24,947 nt of DNA, taken from positions 1 through 24,947 of the forward strand of contig JAKZTB010000371.1 in assembly GCA_047517345.1 (NCBI GenBank), read 5' to 3'. Origin of the DNA: GCA-2717185 sp047517345 (GTDB taxonomy: Bacteria; Pseudomonadota; Alphaproteobacteria; UBA8366; GCA-2717185). Below the pieces are notes generated by a model that was given only the letters and a program-made list of their open reading frames with translations, did no database searches and was not told where the DNA came from. Position 1 is the first letter of the stretch. Each line of letters starts with the position of its first letter. A program made the position numbers and the translations under genes. Below are positions 13,571-21,456 of the stretch, one piece after another.

Positions 13571-15357
13571 GGTGCCGCGCCGTAGCCGCGCGGCGTGTAG
13601 ACCCGGACGCCGCCGGCCAAGTTCAGCGTGCGGGTCTCGCTATTGCCGACGATCACCAGTGTCAGCATATCGACCGCGTCCAGATCCATCTCGGCGAGCG
13701 TCGTGACGGTCATCGTTTCGTCGTCGCGGCCAAGATTTCGCGCCAAGACGACCGGCGTCGTCGTCGGCCGCGTTTGGATAAAGATATCTCTGGCGCGGGC
13801 CAAAAGATCGCGCCGGCGCTCGCTCTGCGGGTTGTATAGCGCGGTGACGAAATCGCCCGCCGCAGCGGCGTCGAGGCGCTTCAAGATCGCCTCGCGCGGG
13901 GTCAAAAGGTCGGACAACGAGATGGCGCAGAAATCATGCCCAAGCGGCGCGCCGGCGCGAGCGGCGGCGGCCTGCATCGCACTGATTCCCGGCGCGACAA
14001 TTATTTCGGCGCGCCGCCAGGTGGATTCGGCATCCGATTCGATCGTTTCGAAAACCAGGCTGGCCAAGGCATATATGCCGGCATCGCCGGAGCAGACCAA
14101 GGCCACCCGATGGCCGTCGCCAGCGAGGGTTAGCGCGTCGCGCACCCGCGCCGCTTCCTGGCCGAGCCCGTAGGCATGCCGCTCGGCCGTTTTGCCGATA
14201 TCCCCGACAAGATCGAGGTAGCGCTGGTACCCGACGATGAAATCCGCGTCGTACAGCGCCGCAACCGCTTCCGGTGAACGCCAGGCCGGAGCGCCCGGCC
14301 CGATTCCGACAACGGAAAGGATGCCGCGTGCACGGCCGCGGTTCGCGTCGATATCCCTTGGCGCGCGGGCAATGGCGCAAGTTGCGCGCTGGGATTTACG
14401 CTTCGGAACCACCAATTCAGAAGCGGGGCCGGCAAGCGCCAGCGCCGCACCTTCCGCGACGCCGTGACAGCCGGTCTCGCGGAATACGATATCGGATGGA
14501 TTCTGCAATCGCGGCGCTTCCGCTTCGAGTGTCGCGGCATCGAAGAACCGGGCCGGTACGTTCAATGCGGCCGCGACGGCGTGTACCGCGGGTTCGTCCA
14601 TTTTCAGATCCAGCGACCCTATCGCGGCGACGGCGCCCGCTGCTAACCCGGCATCCCTAAGCGTTTCGGTTACCAAGTCTCGAAGCTCGTCGGCCGTCGC
14701 GCCTCGTTCGCACCCAACGCCGATGGCGAGGACTGGCGGATGAAGGATCAGTGCTTGTTCTCCAACGGCAACGGCGCGGTCGGTCACGATGACACGTGCC
14801 GGCGCTTCATTGCGCCAAGGCGCCTTCGCGAGCCATTCGGCCGATCCCGCCTCGATATCCAGGTGCGCGCCGTTGCCGGCCAACAGCGCCGCCGTAACGG
14901 ATTTAACCTTATCCGGGTTGGCGACGCGCCAACTGGCTGGCGGCTCGTCGAAAGAAAACCCGAATCGAAGATCGCCCGCCGTCGTAATGGCCGCGATACC
15001 GCCACACGCGCTGGCCAGGCGCCGGGCAAGATCATTCGCACCGTGATGCCCGCCGATCAGCGGAACCGCGACGCTGCCGTCCTCCGCGAGCGCGACTACC
15101 GGTGCGCCTTGGCGTTTATCGTCGATGACGGGTCCCAAGGCGCGTATCAAGATGCCGGCCGCACATATCCCGACGATGGCGGCGCCATCGCCGTGCAGGC
15201 CGCGGAGATGCTTGATCGTATCCTGGAAAGCAACGTCCGCGCCGTCGGCGCGTCCGGCGAGACCGTGAAGCGTCGCGCTTTCGAGGCTCGGTAGTAGCCT
15301 TCGCGCCAGGGCCAGACCGCCGGCACTGAGAACGACAAGAGCGATGTTCAGCGCCAT
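13567..15357 (-). CDS. cobJ: Fusion of CbiG (cobalt-precorrin-5A hydrolase) and CobJ (precorrin-3B C17-methyltransferase)
   Basis: The 596-residue protein has a full-length CbiG module at 1 to about 335. CbiG_N contains GICAAGILIRALGPVIDDKR and VPLIGGHHGANDLARRLA; the middle domain contains WRVANPDKVKSVTAAL; the CobE-like C-domain contains LAIGVGCERGATADELRDLV and FRETGCHGVAEGAAL. From residue 344 the CobJ/CbiH methylase begins (GILSVVGIGPGAPAWRSPEA, VCSGDAGIYALASLV, IIVAPGISAMQAAAARAGAP). CbiG opens the delta-lactone formed after ring contraction; CobJ methylates C17 and drives contraction. The fusion joins two steps separated only by C11 methylation. It overlaps cobI by 10 nt and cobM by 4 nt. 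Confidence 0.95.
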   Translation of the reverse strand: MALNIALVVLSAGGLALARRLLPSLESATLHGLAGRADGADVAFQDTIKHLRGLHGDGAAIVGICAAGILIRALGPVIDDKRQGAPVVALAEDGSVAVPLIGGHHGANDLARRLASACGGIAAITTAGDLRFGFSFDEPPASWRVANPDKVKSVTAALLAGNGAHLDIEAGSAEWLAKAPWRNEAPARVIVTDRAVAVGEQALILHPPVLAIGVGCERGATADELRDLVTETLRDAGLAAGAVAAIGSLDLKMDEPAVHAVAAALNVPARFFDAATLEAEAPRLQNPSDIVFRETGCHGVAEGAALALAGPASELVVPKRKSQRATCAIARAPRDIDANRGRARGILSVVGIGPGAPAWRSPEAVAALYDADFIVGYQRYLDLVGDIGKTAERHAYGLGQEAARVRDALTLAGDGHRVALVCSGDAGIYALASLVFETIESDAESTWRRAEIIVAPGISAMQAAAARAGAPLGHDFCAISLSDLLTPREAILKRLDAAAAGDFVTALYNPQSERRRDLLARARDIFIQTRPTTTPVVLARNLGRDDETMTVTTLAEMDLDAVDMLTLVIVGNSETRTLNLAGGVRVYTPRGYGAAP

Positions 15358-16052
15358 GCCGCGCCCCGCTTATGGGCCAAGATCAGCGAAAAATATGGCG
15401 CGCGCTCTTCGGTGATTTCCGACAGTGGCCCGATCGTTTGATCCGTCATCGTCGCATAGGCCACGTATTGGGCGCTTGTATCGAGGCCGAATTTCGCGAG
15501 GACGCGCCGCACCTTGGCGAGATGCCGGCCGACTTTGATGATCGCTACGCTGTCGGCCGCAGCGACGGCATCGCTCAGCGCGCCCTCTTCGAGCGGCGCC
15601 GGGATCACGGTGAGCAAGTCGTTGCGCGCCGCCAGCGGGGCGCCGAGCGCCGCGGCCGCGGCCATCAGCGAGGAGATGCCGGGCACGATCGTGACATCGA
15701 AATGCGGCGCCACCCGCCCGAACAAATACATGAACGATCCGTAGAAGAAGGGATCGCCTTCGCACAGTGCGGCCACATCGCGGCCGGCTTCCAAGTGCGC
15801 GCCGATGTCCGCCGCCGCCCGGTCGTAGACAGATCGGTCGGGAAACTGCGTCGTCTCGATCGGCATGCGGATGGGAATCTCGACCGGAGAGTGATTGATA
15901 TGCGGGGCGGCGATACGGCGCGCCATGCTGTCGCCTTCGAGCGGTGCGGGCCAAGCGATTACGGGCACGCGCTCGAGGATACGGAGCGCCTTGAGCGTGA
16001 TCAGTTCGGGATCGCCCGGGCCGACGCCGATGCCGTAGAGCGTCCCGGTCAT
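15348..16052 (-). CDS. cobI: Precorrin-2 C(20)-methyltransferase
   Basis: The 234-residue tetrapyrrole methylase starts MTGTLYGIGVGPGDPELITL, with the strongly conserved GVGPGDPELxTLKA loop, CEGDPFFYGSFMYLFGR and IVPGISSLMAAAAALGAPLA. It transfers the C20 methyl group to (cobalt-)precorrin-2 from SAM, the first committed corrin step after cobalt insertion by CbiX. The frame is open far upstream, but ATG 16052 overlaps the cobL stop as ATGA and begins the conserved domain. Its 3' end overlaps the next start by 10 nt. Confidence 0.95.
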   Translation of the reverse strand: MTGTLYGIGVGPGDPELITLKALRILERVPVIAWPAPLEGDSMARRIAAPHINHSPVEIPIRMPIETTQFPDRSVYDRAAADIGAHLEAGRDVAALCEGDPFFYGSFMYLFGRVAPHFDVTIVPGISSLMAAAAALGAPLAARNDLLTVIPAPLEEGALSDAVAAADSVAIIKVGRHLAKVRRVLAKFGLDTSAQYVAYATMTDQTIGPLSEITEERAPYFSLILAHKRGAAWR

Positions 16053-17251
16053 GGTTTCGTCGCTTGCAATTGGGTGACGGTGCGCAGCGGGGTCCAGGCG
16101 CGGAACCGCCCGACGGAATTCGCGTGCGAGACCGCAATTCGCGTCAGCGCGCCGTCCCAACGGGACTGCAGGTCGTAGAGGGCCGCCTCGCCTTCGAGCG
16201 TGACCGTGTTGGCGACAAAACCTCCCCCCGCGGATAAGGCGTTCCAGCAGGTCTCGGCCAGATCGGGAGTGCCGATGCCGCCGCCGACGAATACGGCGTC
16301 CGGCGCCGGTAGATCGCTCAAGGCGCGGGGGGCGGGGCCGGTGACGATATCGAGCGTCGGCGTGCCCAACGCTGCGGCGTTCTGCGCGATATAGGCGCAT
16401 CGATCCGCATCGCGCTCGATCGCGACGGCCTTGCCCCCGGCCCGCATCCATTCGATCGCAATCGAGCCGCAGCCGGCGCCGACATCCCACAGCATGGCGC
16501 CGGGTTGCGGGGTCAGTGCCGCGAGCGTCGCGGCGCGGACCTCGCGTTTGGTCAGTTGACCGTCATTGACGAAGACCGTGTCGGGAAGCCCCGGTACGCG
16601 GCCGAGGATCTGTGTGTCCCCGCCCGCGATACAGGTGACCGCGATCGTATTGAGGTCCGCCGTACGCGTCTCGCCCCAATCGTCGGCATGCCCTTCATGG
16701 GTCGCTTCGCCCATTCCACCCATATGTTCGAACACGGTCAGTTGGCTCGGTCCGTATCCTTTGGCGCGCAGACCGGCAGCGATCTGTGCCGGCGTGGCGC
16801 CATTCTCCGACAGGATGAGCAAACGTCCACCGGGCCGGAGATAAAGATTCAGCAACTCCAGCGGCCGACCATGCAAGGTGAGGCAATCGATTTCCTGCAG
16901 CGGCCATCCCATGCGTGCCGCGGCGAGGGAGAAAGCGCCTGGCGCCGGCAACACGGCAACCGCACCGGTGCCGAATTCACGCGTCAGGGTCACGCCGATG
17001 CCGTAGCTCATCGGGTCGCCGGTCGCCAGCACGACGACTCTTTTGCCCCGCATCGTTTCCAGCCGTGCCACTGTCTTGCTGAGGGGCGATTCCCAGCTGT
17101 GCCGCTCGGCCGAATGGTCCTTTGCAATCATCGCCAAATGCCGGTTGCCGCCGACGAGCACTTCCGCATTGGCGATCAGGTTTTGCGCCGCCGCCGGCAA
17201 GGCGCCGACACCGTCCTCGCCGATACCGACGATATGGAGCCAAGCGGTCAT
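16049..17251 (-). CDS. cobL: Precorrin-6B methyltransferase/decarboxylase, bifunctional (CbiE-CbiT type)
   Basis: The 400-residue protein is the usual two-domain CobL. The N-terminal CbiE-like methylase (1 to about 205) contains HIVGIGEDGVGALPAAAQNL and VVVLATGDPMSYGIG. The C-terminal CbiT-like class I SAM domain (about 215-400) contains WDVGAGCGS (255-263) and DAVFVGGGIG. Together they methylate C5 and C15 and decarboxylate the ring-C acetate. ATG 17251 overlaps the cobH stop as ATGA. Length matches full-size CobL. Confidence 0.95.
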   Translation of the reverse strand: MTAWLHIVGIGEDGVGALPAAAQNLIANAEVLVGGNRHLAMIAKDHSAERHSWESPLSKTVARLETMRGKRVVVLATGDPMSYGIGVTLTREFGTGAVAVLPAPGAFSLAAARMGWPLQEIDCLTLHGRPLELLNLYLRPGGRLLILSENGATPAQIAAGLRAKGYGPSQLTVFEHMGGMGEATHEGHADDWGETRTADLNTIAVTCIAGGDTQILGRVPGLPDTVFVNDGQLTKREVRAATLAALTPQPGAMLWDVGAGCGSIAIEWMRAGGKAVAIERDADRCAYIAQNAAALGTPTLDIVTGPAPRALSDLPAPDAVFVGGGIGTPDLAETCWNALSAGGGFVANTVTLEGEAALYDLQSRWDGALTRIAVSHANSVGRFRAWTPLRTVTQLQATKP

Positions 17252-17886
17252 TCCGCCCCGCTCGCAAGGGCGTTCACCGCCGCTGCGGCCATAGCGCTGC
17301 CTCCCCGCCGGCCGCGCAGCGCGACGAACGGCACGCCGTGCGCGCCGTCGATCAGCGCCTCTTTCGATTCCGCCGCACCGATGAAGCCGACCGGGAATCC
17401 GAGAATGAGCGCCGGGGCCGGCCAACCCTCGGCGAGACCTTCCAGCAGCCGGAACAGGGCCGTCGGTGCGTTGCCGATCGCCACGACGGCACCTTCCAGA
17501 TCGGCGGGCCAGAGTGTCACCGCGGCGGCGGACCGGGTCGTCTCCTGCAAACGTGCTATGTCCGGGACGGCGGCGTCGCCGAGTTTGCAGATCACCTTGT
17601 TTCCGTTTGGAAGCCGGTCGCGGATAATGCCGCGCGCGACCATCTCCGCATCGGCCAGGAGGGGCGCACCGCGTTCGAGTGCGATACGTCCGGCCGCGGC
17701 CGCTCCCGGCGATGCGACGAGATCGTCGACGATGTCCGGCATCGCGCAGGCGTGGACGACGCGCAGCGCCAGCGGTGCGAGGTCGTCGTCGACCGACGAC
17801 AGGTCGGTTTCCTGGCGGATCGCCGCGAAGGACCGGCGATAGATCGCCGCGGGATCGCGTAGATAGGTATATGCCGATTTGCTCAT
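17248..17886 (-). CDS. cobH: Precorrin-8X methylmutase
   Basis: The 212-residue protein carries RVVHACAMPDIVDDLV with the catalytic histidine at H45, VICKLGDAAVPDIARLQETT and a C-terminal APALILGFPVGFIGAAESKE, followed by VPFVALRGRRGGSAMAAA. These are the standard CobH/CbiC blocks. It moves the C11 methyl to C12, forming (cobalt-)hydrogenobyrinate. It overlaps the unassigned upstream gene and cobL by ATGA at each side, so its translation should be coupled to both. Confidence 0.96.
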   Translation of the reverse strand: MSKSAYTYLRDPAAIYRRSFAAIRQETDLSSVDDDLAPLALRVVHACAMPDIVDDLVASPGAAAAGRIALERGAPLLADAEMVARGIIRDRLPNGNKVICKLGDAAVPDIARLQETTRSAAAVTLWPADLEGAVVAIGNAPTALFRLLEGLAEGWPAPALILGFPVGFIGAAESKEALIDGAHGVPFVALRGRRGGSAMAAAAVNALASGAE

Positions 17887-18758
17887 GCGCCGAGTATCCA
17901 GGCTTCTTCATTCTCGACGGTCGCGCGCTGTTCCGGGCTCAGCGCCGGATCGCCCTCGAACAATGTAGCCAGATCGCCGGCCGCGTCGAGGGTTGCGAAA
18001 TGTGTCGCGATGGTTCGCACTTGCCGGGCATCCTTTACCGTATCGGGCTCCGGCTCCGGTTCGACCAGCGAAGGATAGACCTCGGCCAGGATGATCTGCG
18101 GGCGAGGATCATGCTTGAGCCCGGTTTCGAATGGCCAGATATGGCAGGTCGAGGCCAACCGCGGATCTGTCCGCAGCTGCAGGACGCGCGGTATTCCGGT
18201 CAAAACCTGGCTGCCGACCGACCCGGCTCCGGCAAGCTGCCAGACCGAACTGGTCGTGCTCGCCCGCGTATCGCAAAGCCGCCATTCCGCGAGATCGTTT
18301 TCGCCATGGGGCCGTCGTCCCCGGCGCACAAGGAAAGCCCGCTCTTCCTCGCGGACATTGCCCCAAAAGGGGAAGGCCTCGCCGGTTAACCGCTCGTTCA
18401 GCCGCTCCGCGACGTCGATCCGGTTGCTCTTATTGTCGGGCGCGTCGTCCAGCAGGTCGGCGATCGTTTGCCACATATGCCGCCAGGGCAGGCCAGGCAT
18501 CCCGAGGCGTTCCGCCGTACCGGAAGGATAGCCGAACGGAAAATCGAATCCGACCAAAACACGGTCGCCCTGTTCGACGATATCGGCGAGCGTTTCGGCG
18601 AGCTCTGTCGTTGCGTCGTGGCGCGTGCCTGGATTTTCGCGGCGGGCAAGGTGAAATTCATCGCCGTTGCGGCGCAAGAGCGCCCACCAGATGGAATCCT
18701 TACCTTTGTTCGGGCTCGCCGCGGCGCTCCAGTCGACCATCAAATAGGCATCGAACAA
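17883..18758 (-). CDS. Conserved protein of cob operons, function not established
   Basis: The 291-residue protein starts MFDAYLMVDWSAAASPNKGK and continues RVLVGFDFPFGYPSG and IILAEVYPSLV. The spaced acidic residues in beta-strand contexts (VDWSA, GFDFPFGYP, AEVYPS) resemble an RNase-H-like/DUF429-type fold; this is my inference from the pattern. I recall homologues placed beside cobH in alphaproteobacterial cob clusters under inconsistent names. The start is probably TTG 18758, one base after the cbiX stop; ATG 18740 (MVDWSAAA) is the alternative. It is cytoplasmic with no signal or membrane segment. Its stop overlaps cobH as ATGA, so it is locked into the corrin operon. Confidence 0.75.
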   Translation of the reverse strand: MFDAYLMVDWSAAASPNKGKDSIWWALLRRNGDEFHLARRENPGTRHDATTELAETLADIVEQGDRVLVGFDFPFGYPSGTAERLGMPGLPWRHMWQTIADLLDDAPDNKSNRIDVAERLNERLTGEAFPFWGNVREEERAFLVRRGRRPHGENDLAEWRLCDTRASTTSSVWQLAGAGSVGSQVLTGIPRVLQLRTDPRLASTCHIWPFETGLKHDPRPQIILAEVYPSLVEPEPEPDTVKDARQVRTIATHFATLDAAGDLATLFEGDPALSPEQRATVENEEAWILGA

Positions 18759-18759
18759 A

Positions 18760-19770
18760 CTAGCCAGAATTCGGTGCTTTCTTCATGCTGTTGGGACCAA
18801 TCGGATGGTCCGCGTGCGGATAGGGATGATGGGTATGCGTATGGCCATGTTCGTGTTCATGGCCGTGCTGGTGATCCTCGTGGCCATGTCCGCCGGTGCC
18901 GATACCTTCGACGTGATGGTGATGGCTTTCCTGAGCCAATCCGACTTCGCTTTCGAAGCCGAGCACCTGGGTGCGGTATTTGCATAATTGGCAGTTCATC
19001 GCGTTTTCGCCGCCGACGATGTTTCGAACACGCTCGGCGAAGGTATCGAGGACAAGCGGGTGGTCGTTCAGGTAAGGCGCTTTGATGAACTCGATCTCGG
19101 GATGGCGTGCGGCGACCCGGTCGGTGTAGCTGTAAATTCGTTTCACCAGAACGCCGGTGAACAGGAAATAAGGGAATACGACAATGCGGGAAAATCCGAG
19201 CCGGACGGCTTGTTCGAGCGCCGGTTCGACGAGCGGAAAGGTGACGCCGGAATAGGCGGTTTCGGCCCAGCCCAGGCCAAGACCTTCCCAGAGCAAGCGG
19301 GTGATCTTGGCGACATTGGCGTTGGCGTCCGGATCCGACGCGCCCCGCCCGACGACGACGAGCAGCGTGTCGGTCCGGCTCACCCGGTCGCCCGCCGCCG
19401 CGAGCGCTTCCTCGACCCTTGCGCCGGCCGCGTTGATCATTTTCGGGTCGATGCCGAGTTCCGCCCCGTAGCGGATTTCGACGTCGTCCTGTTGTGCTTG
19501 ATAGGTGTTCAACACCGAGGGAATATCGTTCTTCGCGTGGCCGGCCGCGAACAGCATGCCCGGTACCGCAAGGATGGTTTTCGCGCCCCGTTCGCGCAGC
19601 GCATTCAGTCCGCTGCGGATGATCGGCGTGGCAAATTCGAGAAAGCCGTAATCGACATCGTACTCCGGCAGGCGTGTGCGAAGACCCGCCGCTACCGATT
19701 CGAACTCGCGAACGGCATTGGCATCGCGGCTGCCGTGACCGCACACCATGACGCCGGTCTTTTCCGCCAT
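18760..19770 (-). CDS. cbiX: Sirohydrochlorin cobaltochelatase, long form with Fe-S motif and histidine-rich tail
   Basis: The 336-residue protein has two chelatase half-domains. The first contains VCGHGSRDANAV (H12) and VPGMLFAAGHAKNDIP (H78), the metal-inserting histidines. The second contains VVVGRGASDPDANANVAK and FSRIVVFPYFLFTGVLVKRI. After it come the CxxC segment MNCQLCKYR (C260, C263), described as an Fe-S ligand motif in long CbiX proteins, and a tail with 17 histidines between residues 283 and 322, probably a cobalt store or chaperone. It inserts Co2+ into sirohydrochlorin (factor II), the entry to the cobalt-early pathway. It is the first gene of the seven-gene leftward operon; the 85-bp leader shows no B12 riboswitch. 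Confidence 0.95.
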   Translation of the reverse strand: MAEKTGVMVCGHGSRDANAVREFESVAAGLRTRLPEYDVDYGFLEFATPIIRSGLNALRERGAKTILAVPGMLFAAGHAKNDIPSVLNTYQAQQDDVEIRYGAELGIDPKMINAAGARVEEALAAAGDRVSRTDTLLVVVGRGASDPDANANVAKITRLLWEGLGLGWAETAYSGVTFPLVEPALEQAVRLGFSRIVVFPYFLFTGVLVKRIYSYTDRVAARHPEIEFIKAPYLNDHPLVLDTFAERVRNIVGGENAMNCQLCKYRTQVLGFESEVGLAQESHHHHVEGIGTGGHGHEDHQHGHEHEHGHTHTHHPYPHADHPIGPNSMKKAPNSG

Positions 19771-19855
19771 TTCTCTATCCCCGCTTCGGATCGTTGGAAT
19801 GTGCCTTTTCTATCAGCCCCCGCCGGACGGGTCAGGCATAATTTCGGAAGCGCCG

Positions 19856-20356
19856 CTAAGATTCGACGTTTGTCGACGGGTTCGTCTCGTTCGTGTCGGG
19901 TTGATGGATTTCGACCCTTAGGACGACGCCATCGACGCCTGTAACCGTTACCTTTTCACCGGTTGCCGATTCGGGGCCTTCGATTTTCCACATCGTGTCG
20001 TCCACATGCAGACGCCCGCGGCCGTCGACGATCGGCTCCGCCAGCGTGAACACGCGGCCGATATACTGCGATCCGCGCCGGTTGAGACTGGGTTGATCGG
20101 ACTCGATCGGCCGCGATCGCAGGTAGCGCCGTGCGACAAGGATGCTGGCGACGGACAAGATCGCGAAAATGAGGAACTGATACTCCCATTGCAAACCGGG
20201 CGCGAAAAACACCGCGATCCCAACAGCGCCGGCGGCGATGCCCATCCACATGAAGACCGCGCCGGGCGCAAGAATTTCCATGACGATGCACAGGATGCCG
20301 AAGATCCACCATCCCCAATGATTGGCCCCTTCGAGCCAGGCCAGGACTTCCGCCAT
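19856..20356 (-). CDS. NfeD family membrane protein
   Basis: The 166-residue protein begins MAEVLAWLEGANHWGWWIFG, with two to three membrane segments in the first 80 residues (WWIFGILCIVMEILAPGAVF, GAVGIAVFFAPG, FLIFAILSVASILVA). A soluble C-terminal OB-fold-like domain follows (YIGRVFTLAEPIVDGRGRLH, WKIEGPESATGEKVTVTGVD). NfeD short forms associate with SPFH/stomatin proteins in membrane microdomains. Here the SPFH gene lies 14 nt upstream in the same operon, and AAAGGA precedes the ATG at a good distance. Confidence 0.93.
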   Translation of the reverse strand: MAEVLAWLEGANHWGWWIFGILCIVMEILAPGAVFMWMGIAAGAVGIAVFFAPGLQWEYQFLIFAILSVASILVARRYLRSRPIESDQPSLNRRGSQYIGRVFTLAEPIVDGRGRLHVDDTMWKIEGPESATGEKVTVTGVDGVVLRVEIHQPDTNETNPSTNVES

Positions 20357-20370
20357 CGAACAAATCCTTT

Positions 20371-21369
20371 CTAAGACTGTTTCCAGGGGCCGTCATCGTT
20401 GGCTTCAGGCGGCGCGGCGGTTGTCGGGGGTGCGGCGGTGGGGCCATTGCCGGCGAACGTTTCGCGGACGATCTCGCCGATCCCGCCGATCGCGCCGATG
20501 ACGCTGGAGGCTTCCAACGGCATGAAGACGAGCTTCTGGCTCGGCGACTGCGCGAAGGATTCCAAAGCATCGACATATTTCTGCGCGATGAAGTAATTGA
20601 TCGCTTTGACGTCCCCTTGGGCGATCGCCGCCGACACCATTTCTGTCGCTTTCGCTTCCGCCTCGGCTTCCCGCTCGCGCGCTTCGGCGTCGCGGAAGGC
20701 GGCTTCGCGCCGGCCCTCGGCATGCAGGATCGCGGACTGCTTCTCGCCTTCGGCGCGCAGGATCTCCGCCTGCCGCTCGCCTTCGGCCTCCAAAATCTGG
20801 GCGCGTTTCTCGCGTTCCGCCTTCATCTGCCGGGCCATGGCGTCGACCAGATCGCGCGGCGGGGCGATATCCTTGATTTCGATACGGGTGATCTTCACGC
20901 CCCAGGGGGTCGTCGCTTCGTCGACCACCGAAAGGAGCCGCGTATTGATCTCGTCGCGTTTGGACAACAGTTCGTCCAGATCCATCGAGCCCATGACCGT
21001 ACGAATGTTCGTCATGGTGAGATTCAAGACGGCGAGTTCGAGTTGGCGGACCTCGTAACTCGCTTTCGCCGCATCGAGGACCTGATAGAAGACAACCCCG
21101 TCCACCGCCACCATGGCATTGTCCTTGGTAATGATCTCCTGCGTCGGCACGTCCATGACCTGTTCCATCATGTTCATCTTCGTGCCGATCCGGTCGACCA
21201 CCGGGAGGATGAAATGCAGGCCCGGGCTCAAGGTGCGGGTATAGCGGCCGAATCGTTCGACCGTATATTCCAAGCCCTGCCGAACCGATTTAACACCGGC
21301 GAAGACGAGAATGACCGCGAGAACGACGCAGGCGAGAACAAAGATCGTGAATTCGGTGACGAGTTCCAT
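20371..21369 (-). CDS. SPFH/stomatin-like protein (QmcA type)
   Basis: The 332-residue protein from ATG 21369 begins MELVTEFTIFVLACVVLAVI, with one N-terminal membrane segment. The SPFH domain follows (VERFGRYTRTLSPGLHFILP, MMEQVMDVPTQEIITKDNAM, ILAVLNLTMTNIR-like core), then a long Ala/Glu/Arg coiled coil (EKRAQILEAEGERQAEILRA) and a C-terminal SQKLVFMPLEASSVIGAIGG. Such proteins oligomerise into membrane scaffolds and can modulate proteases. A TTG four codons upstream is possible, but ATG 21369 has GGAAA five bases before it. It pairs with NfeD downstream. Confidence 0.94.
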   Translation of the reverse strand: MELVTEFTIFVLACVVLAVILVFAGVKSVRQGLEYTVERFGRYTRTLSPGLHFILPVVDRIGTKMNMMEQVMDVPTQEIITKDNAMVAVDGVVFYQVLDAAKASYEVRQLELAVLNLTMTNIRTVMGSMDLDELLSKRDEINTRLLSVVDEATTPWGVKITRIEIKDIAPPRDLVDAMARQMKAEREKRAQILEAEGERQAEILRAEGEKQSAILHAEGRREAAFRDAEAREREAEAEAKATEMVSAAIAQGDVKAINYFIAQKYVDALESFAQSPSQKLVFMPLEASSVIGAIGGIGEIVRETFAGNGPTAAPPTTAAPPEANDDGPWKQS

Positions 21370-21456
21370 ATGCGTTTCCAATTGTATCCACCAGTTTCGA
21401 GCCGACCCTGTTTAGCACGAATATACTGTCGGTCGTGGTCGGCCTGCCTACGAGTA

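Noticed and set aside
16505..17842. Long open frame (445 codons) on the plus strand opposite cobL and cobH
   Set aside because: The composition is low-complexity Arg/Ala/Pro and it lies opposite two unmistakable cob genes; no domain is visible.
19771..19855. Search for a cobalamin riboswitch in the cbiX leader
   Set aside because: The leader is only 85 bp and shows no B12-box-like sequence or long structured region. The cbiD (72 bp) and cobD leaders also lack one.
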